Positions 46,826-57,440 of a DNA stretch of 64,000 bases are shown here, piece by piece. The stretch comes from Juglans regia (lineage: Eukaryota > Streptophyta > Magnoliopsida > Fagales > Juglandaceae): positions 5,153,485 through 5,217,484 of the forward strand of contig NC_049909.1 of assembly GCF_001411555.2 (NCBI RefSeq). Direction: 5' to 3'. Numbering within the stretch: position 1 is the stretch's first letter; every line of letters begins with the position of its first letter. Below the pieces are notes generated by a model that saw only the letters and a list, made by a program, of their open reading frames with translations, ran no database searches and had not been told where the DNA came from. The translations under genes were made by a program, and so were the position numbers.

Positions 46826-47289
46826 TTTTAGTTGTATTATTTTGTTGAACTAGGGTTTCGAGAAGTACTGTAGTGAACTAGGGTTTCAAAAGTACTGTAG
46901 TCGAGTTACTGTAGCGCCATACTGTAGCTTGACACTATTCACTCAGGGGTATTTTTGGAAGATGGGGCATTATTTTGGCTAGGGTTTTAATTAGGTTTTG
47001 GTTTAAATACTCTTTGTAGCTTCATTTTAATCAGTTTATGAAATTTAATGAATTTATTCATTGTGAGTTGAGTTTATCTCCTCTTGTTCTTGATTGAACT
47101 TTTGAACTTATCAAAGGTAAATCACAACCTTTGTGGCGTTCCTTCTTGTAATCTGGGTTCTTGAGACGGATTCTTCAACGGGTCTAAATTTTAATATAAT
47201 CTAGGTTCTTGAAATGAGTTCTCAACGGGTCTAGGTTCTCCATCCACTGACTTGATTTTGGCTTTCTTTGGGAGTTTTCAAATTGATTG
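46826..47289 (+). repeat. Unassigned LTR-like fragment between A and the Tat pol
   Basis: No coding content. Holds AGTACTGTAG and TACTGTAGC variants (46863-46930), a possible TATA-like TTTAAATACT (47002), and an internal duplication GGGTTCTTGAGACGGATTC.. / AGGTTCTTGAAATGAGTTC.. (47155 and 47203) with CAACGGGTCTA in both. This resembles the R/U5 part of an LTR. Its source element was not identified. Confidence 0.35.
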
Positions 47290-48345
47290 TGGGTTCCAGG
47301 GTTTCCATTCCCGCGGGTTCATATCATTGCCTACTCTGAGTATAACCAGATTCACATGAACCCCAAGAACGAGGAGAAGACTTCCTTCATCACCGACCGA
47401 GGTTTGTATTGTTACACGACAATGCGTTTTGGGCTAAAGAACTTAGGGGCCACCTACCAGTGGCCGGTCAACCGCATGTTCAAAAATCAAGTAGGAAGAA
47501 ACATGGAGTTCTACGTGGACGACCTGTTGGTCAAGAATGGGACTCTGGAACAACACTTGAACTATTGAGGGAGACTTTCGCGATACTGAGGCAGTACCAG
47601 ATGAGGTTGAACTCGTCAAAGTGCGCCTTCAGTGTCGGATTGGGGAAGTTCTTGGGATTCATAATGTCGAAGCGTGGAATCGAAGCCAACCTCAAGAAGG
47701 TGGAGGCCATCCTCAACATGGCCCCACCCTAAAGGTTGGCCAAGCGCTTGGTGGCTCTCAACAGGTTTGTGTTAAGATCCACCGACAAGTACTTTCCTTT
47801 CTTCAAGGTCCTGCAAAAGTATGGGACGGTGTGTTTGACCTGGCATTCGAGGCTCTCAAGAAGTACCTCATGAGCCCCTGCTCCTCAACCAACCCCAATG
47901 TGGGGAGACACTAGCCCTGTACTTGACAGTTTCCCCCCAAGCAGTCTCTTCAGCATTAGTGGGCGAAGACGACGGATTCCAGAGGCCGATCTACTACACC
48001 AGCCGAGCATATTGTGGGGTCGATGGCAGACACCCCCGCATAGAATAGCTAGCCTTTGCACTGGTAGTAACCATGCAGAAACTGCGCCTGTACTTCCAAG
48101 CTCACCTAGTAAGGGTCCTCACGGAAACCCCTCTGAAAATGATCCTACAACGACTGGACGCCTCGAACCAGCTCATGAATTGGGCAGTAGAGCTAAGCAA
48201 ATTTGACATTGACTATGCACCACGGAGCACCATCAAGGGGCAAGTGCTGGCAGACTTTGTTGCTGAGTTTACCGGTTTCCTGACAGAAAGCGATCATGCT
48301 CCTCCCGTGAAGCCCTGGCAAGTTTTCGTGGATGGCTCATCTTGC
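47290..48345 (+). pseudogene. Tat reverse transcriptase and first RNase H, 5'-truncated
   Basis: RT resumes with FPFPR fused to AYSEYNQIHMN (about 20 residues missing between), then EEKTSFITDRGLYCYTTM, GATYQWPVNRMFKNQ and the catalytic YVDDLLVK (47512-47535). Frameshifts near 47570 and 47730. The RNase H continues at about 47940-48290 with IYYTSRAY, TMQKLRLYFQAHLVRVLTE and the tail DYAPRSTIKGQVLADFVAEF typical of Tat. Everything N-terminal of the RT palm is absent, replaced by Athila A. Confidence 0.85.
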
Positions 48346-48620
48346 TGAGCTGGAAGGGGGAGTAAGGGTGCACATCGTTACATCCGAAGGAGAGAAACAA
48401 AATTATGCCATTAAAATTGGCGTTCAAAACCATGAACAACATAACAGAACATGAAGCACTGCTTTCGGGGCTGACAGTAGCCAGGTCTCTGGGTGCCATC
48501 GAAATTGAAGTACGAGCAGACTCTCAGTTGGTGGTCAACCAAGTGTGAGGAGAGTTTGTTGTGAAGAGCAAAAAATTAAAGAAATACTTGACACTAGTAT
48601 AAGCTGAGGGCAAAAAATCA
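48318..48620 (+). pseudogene. Tat second (archaeal-type) RNase H
   Basis: After the normal RNase H comes WQVFVDGSSC, a stop and frameshift, then IVTSEGEKQNYAIKIG and, in another frame, NNITEHEALLSGLTVARSLG with the catalytic-type RADSQLVVNQV (48510-48545). This Asp/Glu/Asp order is that of the extra archaeal-like RNase H known in Tat-lineage elements. Stops at 48346, 48547 and beyond show decay. Confidence 0.75.
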
Positions 48621-49981
48621 GAAAGCGGATAAGTTGGCGCATGCAGAGTCCAGACAAGAAGACTCCCCCTTGCCAGAGCAGACAATGATCCGAACCGTTG
48701 AGGTACCCATCGTAGGGGCCAAGGTAATGGAGATATGGTTCGGAGCCCCAGATTGGGTGGGGGACATACTCAAGTACCTAGATACCAATGAGGTACACGA
48801 GAACAGACACGAGGCCAGAAAGATCAGAAACTGAGTAGCGCGCTACACTCTGATCAAGGGAGTTCTGTACCGGAGGGGCCACTCAACGCCTCTCTTGAGG
48901 TGCATCTCCCCAGTGGAAGCACATGACATGTTAGCAGAAATACATGAAGAGATCTGCGATAGCCACTCGGGGGGAAAGGCGCTAGCCGAAAGGGTATTGA
49001 GGGTGGGATATTACCTGCCCCGAGCCCTGCGAGATGCCGAAGAGTATGCGCTGAAATGTCAAAAGTGCCAAGAATACACTAAGGTACCCCATTGCTCGCT
49101 GGAAGAACTGATGTCGATCACTTCACCTTAGCCTTTCGCCTAGTGAGGAATTGACTTGGTCAGCCTGCTCCCCCTAGCAAGGGCAGAGTAAAGTTTGTGG
49201 TGGTAGCAGTGGACTACTTCACCAAATGGGTCGAGGCCGAGGCCCTAGCAACCATCACGGCGAACAACATCACGTGATTCATATGGAAGACGGTGGTTTG
49301 CAAGTTTGGCATCCCGCGCACTATCATATAGGACAATGAGAGACAATTTGATTTCGATCACTATCGTAATTGGTGCCAAAAATTTGGGGTTGAGTTTCGG
49401 TACTCGTCTCTGGGACACCTCCACTCTAACAGGCAAGTGGAGGCAACAAACAAAACATTGATGGGAATGCTCAAGAAGCGACTTGACGACAAAAAAGGGT
49501 CGTGGGCAGAAGAACTTCCTGTTGTTTTGAGGGCCTACCGGGTCACAATGAAAATGCCAATGAGGAAAACTCCTTTCACCCTCACTTATGGCCACGAGGC
49601 AACACCGCTAGTAGAGATGGGAATCCCCACTTATAGAGTTCAGCACTTCGAGCAAAAATCCAATAATAGGCGGCTGGAGGAACAACTTAATTTGTTGGAA
49701 GAAGTTAGATTGGAGGTATAGATTAGAACCGCGGCCAACAAAAGAAGGGCCGAGCGATGTTTCAACAAGCAAGTGCGCCCGAGAACATTCAAGGTTAGAG
49801 ATCTAGTACTCAAAGAGACAAGAAGGACAATGCTGGACGAGGGAAAGCTAGGCTCCCGATGGTAACGCCCCTACGTGGTCACTGCCACAAATCGTCTGGG
49901 CTCCTACTGGCTCTGAGACTCCCAAGGAAATGAGGTGCCACATCCCTGGAACACCAAACATCTACAGAAATTCTATTGCTA
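48621..49981 (+). pseudogene. Tat integrase
   Basis: Linker 48634-48834, then the Zn-binding part CDSHSGG...KCQKCQ (48955-49075), catalytic core with VVAVDYFTKWVEAE (49200), a stop beside the second Asp (II-stop-DNERQF, 49327) and the third acidic residue in RQVEATNKTL (49432). The C-terminal part QVRPRTFKVRDLVLKE ends at about 49981 (LQKFYC). Stops include TAG 49719 where relatives have Gln (LEAQIRTAA) and TGA at former Arg codons. Identifiable in order but not functional. Confidence 0.85.
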
Positions 49982-52080
49982 AGCTAGTTTCATTGTTGTG
50001 AATTCACGTTTTCATGCACATGCTACATATCCTAATAAAAGAAGTGTTGTATTTCAATGTCAAGTTTCAAGGACATAATGTAATCTCCATCAATGAAATC
50101 AGCAAAATCAATGAAATCTCCATCAACGTAATCTCTATCAATGAAATCTCCATAACGTCATCTCCATCAGCAATTTACCTCCTTGCGACGTGAAATGGAT
50201 GAGTGTAATGCCTAAGGATACTTTATCCCTCTCACGGAGGAGTGAGGGTCGGCCCTCGGCCACCTGAAGAAAAAAGCTTACCTTCCGCATGAGTGTCAAT
50301 AGGCGAGAGCAGGTCCAGTTATAGACTACCCGAACAACGTACCTCCCACGAGGCCAAAAGGGTGGAGTGAGCCAAAGCCTACTTTGTCCCTCCTGCAGTG
50401 GAAAGTGGGTCCAACCAAGAGGTTGCCCGGAAAACTTACTCCAATCTCTGTCACGGTGAAGTGTGGGATTCAGCTCTAGCCTGATCAAAACTTACCCTTT
50501 CCTGCAATGTCAACAAGAAGGAGCGGGTCCCCATGAAGGATGATAGATGAACTGAAGGCTCAACCTCCTTGTCTGGGAGAGCAGGACCAGCCCCCTGGCG
50601 GTCCGAATAACTTCCCCCGCCCCCCATTACAATGAAGGAGTGGACCAGCCACATCACTGTCAGTGATACCAGAGGGAAAGCTAGGCCAAAAGGTTGTCAT
50701 ATCTCTCCCACGACGGAGTGCGGATCAGTCCTCAACTACTCGAAGGGAAAAGACTTTCCTTCCTCATAAGCGTCAACAAGCAGGAGCGTGTCCAGTAATA
50801 GACTATCTGAATAACTTACCTCACTGCGGACCTAGGAAAAGGGTCGAGTCAAAGGCCGCCTTGTTTCCCGGTAGATGAGTGCTGATACAACTCCATTGGC
50901 AGTCCGAATAACTTCCCCCGACCTCCACTGCGACGAAGTGTGGGATCAGCGCCAGCTTGACCCAAAACTTACATTTTCCTATGATGCCAATGGGCAGGAG
51001 CCGGTCCAGCATTAGACTACCCGAACAACCTACCTCCTGCAGGAAGTAAAGGGATGGGTTGAGATAAAGGCCATCTGGTTCCTCGCGCGAAGGAGAGTGG
51101 GTCCAGCCCTGAGACTGCTCGAATACTTACCCCCACCCCCGTCGCAGCGAAGGACCAGACCAGACACATCTCTATCCGAATTACCTCATTGGGGGCCAAA
51201 GGGGCAGTTTGGCCTGAGGCATTCCAACCCTCCCCGATGCAGTGCGGGTAGTCCTCAGCTACTCGAAGATGGAGATTTACCTTCCTTGTAAGCGTCAACA
51301 GGCGGGAGAGGGTCCAAATACAGACTGCCTGAACGACCTACCACCCTACGGACCAAGGAGACAAGCCGAGCTAGAAGCCACCAGTAGCCATGGCCTCCAC
51401 TACTACAAAGGGTGGAATCAGCATCAGCCTGACCCAAACTTACCCTTCCTTACGGTGTCAATGGGTGAGAGCGGGTCCAGTAGCAGACTGCTCGACCAAC
51501 TTACCTCCTGCAGGGAACAACGGGATGAATTAAGCCTAAAGTCTCCTTGTCCCTCCCGTGAAGGAAAGCGGGTCTAGCCCCGAGGCTACCTGAATACTTA
51601 TCCCAACCCCCACTACGGTGAAGAAGCGGACCAGCCACATCGCTGTCCGGATTACCTCCCCAAGGGACAAAGAGACAGTTTGGTGTGAGGCATTCCAACC
51701 TCTCCCTAACGAAGTGCTGGCTGAGTCCACTGACCACCAGAATACTGCACCAAAGAACACAGACATCAACAACATGGCAAAAAGCAACAAGCACATTACG
51801 GCATAGGCCAGGAGACCCAGGTTTGCTAAATTAACTCCCGCCTTAAGGATAAACTTATGATAGCTTCCTTACTTTCCAAACAGGGACTAAATACCAAATG
51901 CTAACGGATGAGAGTGAATCCAGTTCCAAACTGACAGACAGCTTACCTCCCCACGGACCAAGGAGACAGGGTGAGCCAGAGGCCACCTTGCCTCTCCACG
52001 GTGGAGCAGCCCCATAGCTACCCGAAGAATTTATCTCAGCCATCATCGAGGCAAAGAGCAGCCTGGCCTACTCACATGCA
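49982..52080 (+). repeat. Irregular repeat field downstream of the Tat pol
   Basis: From about 50090 short direct repeats (ATCTCCATCAA / AATCTCTATCAATGAAATC), then 50140-52080 is built from diverged copies of phrases such as GTCCAGTAATAGACTACCCG (50313, 50790, 51004, 51312, 51475, 51918), CCGAATAACTTCCCCC (50604, 50911, 51118 variant, 51590 variant) and GTCAACAGGCGGGAGCGG. Spacing varies from about 165 to 480 bp, so it is a scrambled, old tandem array. Open frames of up to 116 codons on both strands are by-products of the composition. Such 3' repeat fields are known in Tat elements. Confidence 0.75.
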
Positions 52081-53379
52081 ACTTTGCATCCACAGTGATA
52101 CTCGAAAGGGGCATAGAGGCGAGTTAGCGAAACGCTACCCGGCCTTTCCCCCAAGGAGACATCCAAACTTCCCCTAGCATGGCTTAACTCTTAGGGGAGG
52201 ATTTCCATCAGCCTAAGCTGACGGCAGCGGGTGAAGGCCAATGAACACTAACAACACCTCTATTATTTTCTTTGAGTTACATGCCAAAGTAAATCACAGC
52301 AATATAAAATGGACGAACAAAAGGACTAGGCGGGGTAAAGTGTGTTCAAAAGACGGATGGAAGAAAGAGAAAATCGATGTAAGTCAAAGGCTGAGAGACA
52401 TCAGCCTCGACAAACAAAGCTGCTAAAAAGCCTCGGGAGAATGACTACTTAACAAAGGCAGACAAAAACAGTATGAGCAAGAGAGTCGTCGGCTTGTGGG
52501 GTCATCAAGAATAGGCTAGGCGCTGGCAGGGTGGACCATAAGGCCCTGTATGGCGACAACACCGCTCACCTAATTTCTAGCCCATGATTTCCTGCTACAA
52601 AACCCCCCAGGCCGACCATAAAAGAAAAGGAAGAAGGAAACAACATAGAAAAATATGCAGACAAATAGCCGAACACAACAAAATGTATGGTAATATCATT
52701 AATCATCGCAAGTTACAACATGAAGCCGCAGAGTTACAAAGAGCAAGTTACAACGTAAAGCGGCTAACATGAACCTGCAGAGTTACAAAGAACAAGTTAC
52801 AACGTAAAGCGGCTAATTATAATAACATACGACAAAGTCAGCTAAGTACGACATAAAGTTGTAAGGTGCAGCGAAACAAAGCCTGATCAGATCATATTCC
52901 AATTGAAGTGGCAGATAGAGATCTCCATCACTACACAGTGCCGATAACGCCCGAGGTTACCTCTAAAAAAATCAATAGGGATGTAATCAGGTCATTAATC
53001 GAGTCATATGGTGACAACAACTGCCAAAACGCTGCTAGGAACCGCCTGCCTACTATGGAGAGGCACGAGGAACTGTTGGAGGAGGTAGGCAGGTTAGGAA
53101 GCAAGACAGGAATCACCTTGAAGACGAGCACAGATGCAAGATATGAAGAAAGAGAATGAATTTTTGTACGAGCAAGCCGAGGGTGACCTTTGGCAGGGGA
53201 GGTTTGAAGCCACAACAACAGAGAAGAGAAAGAAGACCCATTAGAGGAGTAGAACGGTGTGCTGTCGAGGAGAGTCAGCCTTCACCGAGCAAAATTAAAT
53301 CCTTCCTGAGAAGACTAGCCTACTCCACGAACACCTTATGTGGAGAAAGCTCCCACACACACAGGGCCCTTAGGTGGTA
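52081..53379. other. Tat region between repeat field and antisense ORF, no gene seen
   Basis: No supported coding region. It contains a 40-bp segment repeated once at 49-bp period (52728-52767 and 52777-52816, GCAGAGTTACAAAG core), a CCTAGGCG-poor A-rich stretch at 52600-52700, and possibly the far end of the antisense ORF (coding-like minus-strand sequence can be followed down to about 53290). Confidence 0.5.
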
Positions 53380-55228
53380 TTGAGGATTCTGGAGGACGTG
53401 AGTCTTCATCAGCTCTAAATCATCGATATAACCGAGGTATCAGGTGTCATCGCGAACACCACAGACATATGACAACTCCTCCCATAGACCTCAGATGGTA
53501 GCATCACGGGCCTCCAAAACACGCTCTGCCTCAGCTTGGTCGGCTTCCAAAACCATCATCCGCTTCCTTTCCTCCTCTAGAGCCTTTTTCTTGTCCGACA
53601 GAGACTTGGAAGCCTCCTCAAACCACTCTGTTATAAAGTTTTTTGCCCGACTATCAAACTCCTGCTGCTTGTACAGTTCTCGGATCTCTGCCTGCAGCAG
53701 TTCAAGCTCCTGCTGACAGTCGTCAAAAGACTTATGTAGCACCTCCCTCGCCTCAGAAGGGAGCACAGCATCGAGGCGAAGGGTGCCAACCTCACCCTAG
53801 ACCTCAACAAGTCAACGAGGGCCTCAACAAGTCAACGAGGGCCTCCTTGGCTTCTTCATTCTTCTTACGCTCCTTCGCTGCACAATCTAAGGCCAGCTGT
53901 GCGAGCGAACGAAGTGCTCTGTTCTCGCTCGCCACCTCCTATCGGCCATCCACAATAAAAGCCCACAGATGCTCCAACCCCTGCCACAGAAGTCAAAGTC
54001 AACATCAAAAAAGGAAACGAACAACAAGTCTGGTGAGTTTGCAAGTGAAGATCTCACCCCAGGAAATAGCCTCTTGAGCTTGTCATTCATCTTGCAGATG
54101 CGGTCGGCACGGCTAGCCAAAGTCGTTGGCCAAACGTCCGTCAGGACCTCATCGACAACCTCCTTGTCCCCGTCCTTGTCAGGGGCCGCAGGCAGTGTGG
54201 CTACTTCGGGCAAAGGAATGCCCACCGTCGCCTCCTCGGCCTGAACATCATCACTAGTTGAGACAACCTCGACCGCAGGAACAATTTTAGCAGCAGCCTC
54301 GAGAATCGGCAGCTCGGGTTGAGTGTTCGCAACAGCTACTCGAGCAAGAAGTATGGAGCGAGGAAAGCTCACTATCATCATCATCTTCTTGGGAGAAGAC
54401 GGCTTGGGCTGGATAACGAGCGCCACCACAGAGAGACACTCGAAAGGAATGGAAGTCATCAGACTCGGATTTAATGGGGGAAATCATCTGGGGTCTTTTT
54501 CCTTTCCCTTCCACCAGCAGGCTAGGCAAGTGGCTATGAGCTCGCGATGTGACCTCCCTTATTGAGAAATCTCTGTCGGAGTGCAAATTGGCCGGGAGAA
54601 CCAAGTACCGATGAAGGCTATCCTAGGCTAGTAGAGCCTCCAAAGAAACGTTGTCTGGATGGGCCTTCACCCAAGCATGGACGACCTTCAGCCCGAGTAT
54701 CTGGCGATGACCCTTGTCACCATCCACAGCTGCCCATATCGCAAAAATAGGGAATGAGCACCTAATGACCTGCCCGATAGGCAACTCCCATCCATCGCTA
54801 GATAGAAAGGAGAACTAACGATTCCACCCCTTCACAATAGTATACTACAACTCCAGCCGAGCCAACCTATGGATTGGTTGGAAGTCATAGATGTCATGAC
54901 CTTCCTCAAAATATTGTGGGTGAGGAAGAACTTGCGTGCTATAAGATCTGGATAGTCAGAATCAGCCTCCTCCAACGCACGACGCCAGATGACATAGCAC
55001 GACACAAGAATTCTCCACGTGCTAGAAGGGAGCTGAGCAGGCGCCAACTCGAAAAAGCCTAGCACCTTTCGCACTGGTCGGCAAAAGGGTAACCTGAGGC
55101 CACAGTTCAGCGGAAGTCACCCTCGAACGCCATGAGAAACTGACGGTGCCACCTTGACCATCAGCGACATGAGCAGTGTCAAAATTTCTAGCTAATCCAA
55201 AAGGACGCGAGGATTTCTTGGGAGCCAT
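53380..55228 (-). pseudogene. Antisense additional ORF of the Tat element (gypsy-type transposon / Transposase_28-like)
   Basis: Starts at ATG 55228 (minus): MAPKKSSRPFGLARNFD. Conserved-looking core after a frameshift near 55100: RKVLGFFELAPAQLPSSTWR, ILVSCYVIWRRALEEADSDY (to about 54900), then SSDGWELPIGQ and HPDNVSLEALL (about 54790-54640), a low-complexity acidic part, an apparent 77-nt intron (54057-53981) and a coiled-coil-like Lys/Glu-rich end (LEEERKRMMVLEADQAEAER, 53766-53491). The order N-terminal LAP-Q-L-x-P-W-R-like core, acidic linker and coiled coil fits the extra ORF in antisense direction known from Tat elements and classed in Pfam as putative gypsy-type transposon; the match is from memory. 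A 20-bp tandem duplication (53803-53842) and several indels break it. Role unknown. Confidence 0.65.
53981..54057 (-). other. Apparent 77-nt intron in the antisense ORF
   Basis: Minus strand: exon end KRLFPG (codon GGG), donor GTGAGATCTTC at 54057, T-rich interior, acceptor TTCTGTGGCAG ending 53981, then GLEHLWAFIVDGR in frame. 77 nt is not a multiple of three, so unspliced RNA would leave the coiled-coil frame. Joined reading is restored exactly by GT-AG removal. Confidence 0.6.
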
Positions 55229-55350
55229 TGGTAATTGGAGGGAAAGAAGAAAAACTAGAGGGGAATGATGCAGAGAAAGGTGTTTGAAAGTGGAAAAAGA
55301 ATAACCAAGAGGGAATGAGAAAAGTAACCCTTCGCTGGGAGGGAAAAGGG

Positions 55351-55360
55351 CTTTATATAG
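55351..55360 (-). promoter_or_regulatory. TATA box for the antisense ORF
   Basis: CTATATAAAG on the minus strand (GCCTATATAAAGCCC context), about 125 bp before the ATG at 55228. A start of transcription about 30 bp downstream would give a 5' leader of roughly 95 nt. It lies inside the Tat element, not in its LTR. Confidence 0.6.
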
Positions 55361-55776
55361 GCAAGATTGACAGTTGGTCTCCCGAGACGATAGAAGCTCA
55401 GGCACCCCACTAGGGACCAGAATCCCATTATTGTTGCGGTTCCAACAGAGCATATCCAATTATGCGACGTGGAAAATAAATAACTACCTAATGCAAAGTA
55501 ATGATGAAGGGACTGAAGGGTTGCCATTTAATGCGAAACAAAACCGTCAAAATACAACCATGAAAGCTGGAAACGAACCGTTGCAAAGTATAGAGTAAAG
55601 ACAAAGAGGCCACTCAGACATAGATGGGAAATAGGAAGGCAAGGGGCGAGAACCAAGAGGTCCACAAACCTCACCCTGGAAAAGAAAAGGCCACATAGTC
55701 TCTAGTGCAAAAGCTGGTTAATCAAGGGAACAAAGGAAGAATTCCCCCCAGACCCAAGAGGAATTGGCGGGATAAA
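55361..55776. other. Spacer between antisense promoter and Tat 3' LTR
   Basis: No gene seen; minus-strand frames here (55255-55527) overlap the promoter and lack recognisable content. The bases just before the LTR, AAGAGGAATTGGCGGGATAAA, are only weakly polypurine, so the PPT is uncertain. Confidence 0.5.
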
Positions 55777-56414
55777 TGTAAGGGAATTTTCCTCAATTCA
55801 CAAGCCCACTGGGCCTCAGCCCAATACCCGGCCTAAGGGTCCGCGATCACCCATGAAGCAAGACGCCTACAAGGAAAAGTAATCAAGTGGCTGATGTGAT
55901 GGACATGCGAGACATCGCCAGGCCACACTTTAATCATGGGAACTTGTACAGGGCAAAGCAGGAAATACGAAAAACTCTTGATCCTCTGACATCAAAACAG
56001 CGATGGACCCCCAAAGATAAAGCAAGGTCAAGGAACTACCCCGCATTAATAGCACCACTACCCAAGCTACACGCCACATTATTGACGTTGTCGCAGAGCC
56101 ACACTGCACTAAAGGACTCTGACAATAGGAACAGTACGAAAGACACAGACTCCATAGGGACAAACACGATCTGTCCCCTTCCCAGACCCCAGTATAAATA
56201 GCAACTCTCAAATACAAGAAACTCTCTACGATCTCTAGACTATCTCACTTATTTACAAACTTCTAAGAGAATTTACTGATTTTGTCATCGGAGACTCTCC
56301 GACCCCAAAGCCGCCCTCTCCCAATTGTCTTCTTCTCTATTTTCACAAGCCCAAGTTCTGAAGACTTGAGTTGCTGGAACCTAGCCTTAAGGTGTACAAA
56401 ACACGTTGTTAACA
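55777..56414 (+). repeat. Tat 3' LTR (638 bp)
   Basis: Pairs with 5212-5855; TGTAAGGG start, GTTAACA end, TATA box at 56192-56199, followed by the target duplication ATCTT (56415-56419). Confidence 0.88.
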
Positions 56415-56663
56415 ATCTTATTGCACCATAAAATCCTAAATATTCATCAGAGGCTAATGGTACAATTTTTTTTGCAAACTTATACTCCAAAGTGCCTTAA
56501 TGAAATAGAAAGGCAACTCCGTCACCATAGTGGATTGGGATCCGACTGCGTAGACAAACTAAAACCTAATTGGTCACTTAACTTGTGAAGTCCTTTCAAG
56601 ATTTCACATCATTTCTAAGGTCTAAAGAAATTCATTCATTACATTTCTTTCGGGGTCGTTAAA
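56415..56663 (-). mobile_element. 3' LTR of the reverse-strand host chromovirus, second part
   Basis: Resumes the LTR broken at 5211 (ATTGCACCATAAAATCCTAAATATTC also occurs at 5116, a related repeat). In LTR orientation it begins at 56663 with TTTAACGACCCCGAAAG, one base off the expected TGTAACGACCCC. Confidence 0.6.
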
Positions 56664-57440
56664 TCCTCCCCTCCTAAAAAGAGATAGAGTTGATGGGCAA
56701 CGTGAGTGGAGGTGAGTCGAGCTCCACTGAAGTGATATCTTGCGGCATATAGTATAGAATATTGTCTTTGGAATCATACATCATATTGGTGAAATGCCCA
56801 AGGTCAATAGCTGCGCGACCTCCTCATCATCGTCACTGTTGAGTATATGCCCTGCATGAGTAGTTGTCCCCGATGAGTTGACGAAATCGATGATCCTGAT
56901 GTCTCGAACCTCAGGATCGACAGTGCGGCTAGACGCTACCTCATCAAATGGCCTCCTAGCACAAAAGTTGTATAAATCAATCCTTATCGGAGGCGGGGTG
57001 GAAATCGCTCCTCATGGGGAAGGGCTATCCGCTCGAATCCCTTCCCGACGCTATCAATATCCATGTCATGATTGCATTGGTGCTCCCACTTCTCCACAGC
57101 TTGCCAATAGGTAGTAGTCTGCCTCCACAAGCCGCCTCCTACAACGCTCATCTCTCATCTCTCTAACTTGTTGTGTGGAAAGTGTGGACTTTCACGTAGT
57201 CTTCCTCTCTCGTGCCATGAAAGCTGCAAAAGTTAAATGACGGGAAAACAATTCCTAGAGAACAATCATACACAAGGTCATAACAAATTTGAAGTGGACA
57301 TATTTTATTTGATATCCAAAAGAATGAAGTAAAAAACTGGTTGATGCAATGCAACCTTGTACAAAAGCAGAATACAAAAACGACTGAGCCGTGTTCACAG
57401 ACAAAACAAAACTACACTAACCCAAATAGATGAGGGTATT
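56664..57440 (-). mobile_element. Polypurine tract and 3' region of the host chromovirus
   Basis: Minus strand TTTTTAGGAGGGGAGGA ends at 56664, directly before the LTR, a clear PPT. The 0.75 kb upstream of it (56690-57440) has no recognisable domain; the open frame 56878-57114 (plus) is not supported. Confidence 0.65.

Larger units (their letters stand above)
5212..56414 (+). mobile_element. Tat-lineage Ty3/gypsy retrotransposon, carrying all inner nested elements
   Basis: The LTRs 5212-5855 and 55777-56414 match along their length, start TGTAAGGG and end GTTAATA or GTTAACA. They are flanked by a perfect 5-bp target duplication ATCTT (5207-5211 and 56415-56419). Element-specific parts are a PBS at 5857, a gag N-terminus at 5951-6255, then after the nest an RT/RNase H/archaeal-type RNase H/integrase relic at 47290-49981, a repeat field, an antisense ORF and the 3' LTR. 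Dual RNase H and an antisense extra ORF are known for the Tat lineage. About 3 kb (gag to N-terminal RT) is missing where Athila A lies. All coding parts on the sense strand are broken by stops. Confidence 0.88.

Noticed and set aside
50138..52046. Open frames of 60-116 codons on both strands in the repeat field
   Set aside because: They follow the repeat units, overlap on both strands and carry no domain.
56878..57114. 78-codon plus-strand frame between LTR and chromodomain of the host element
   Set aside because: No motif, opposite to the element, and located in its 3' non-coding region.
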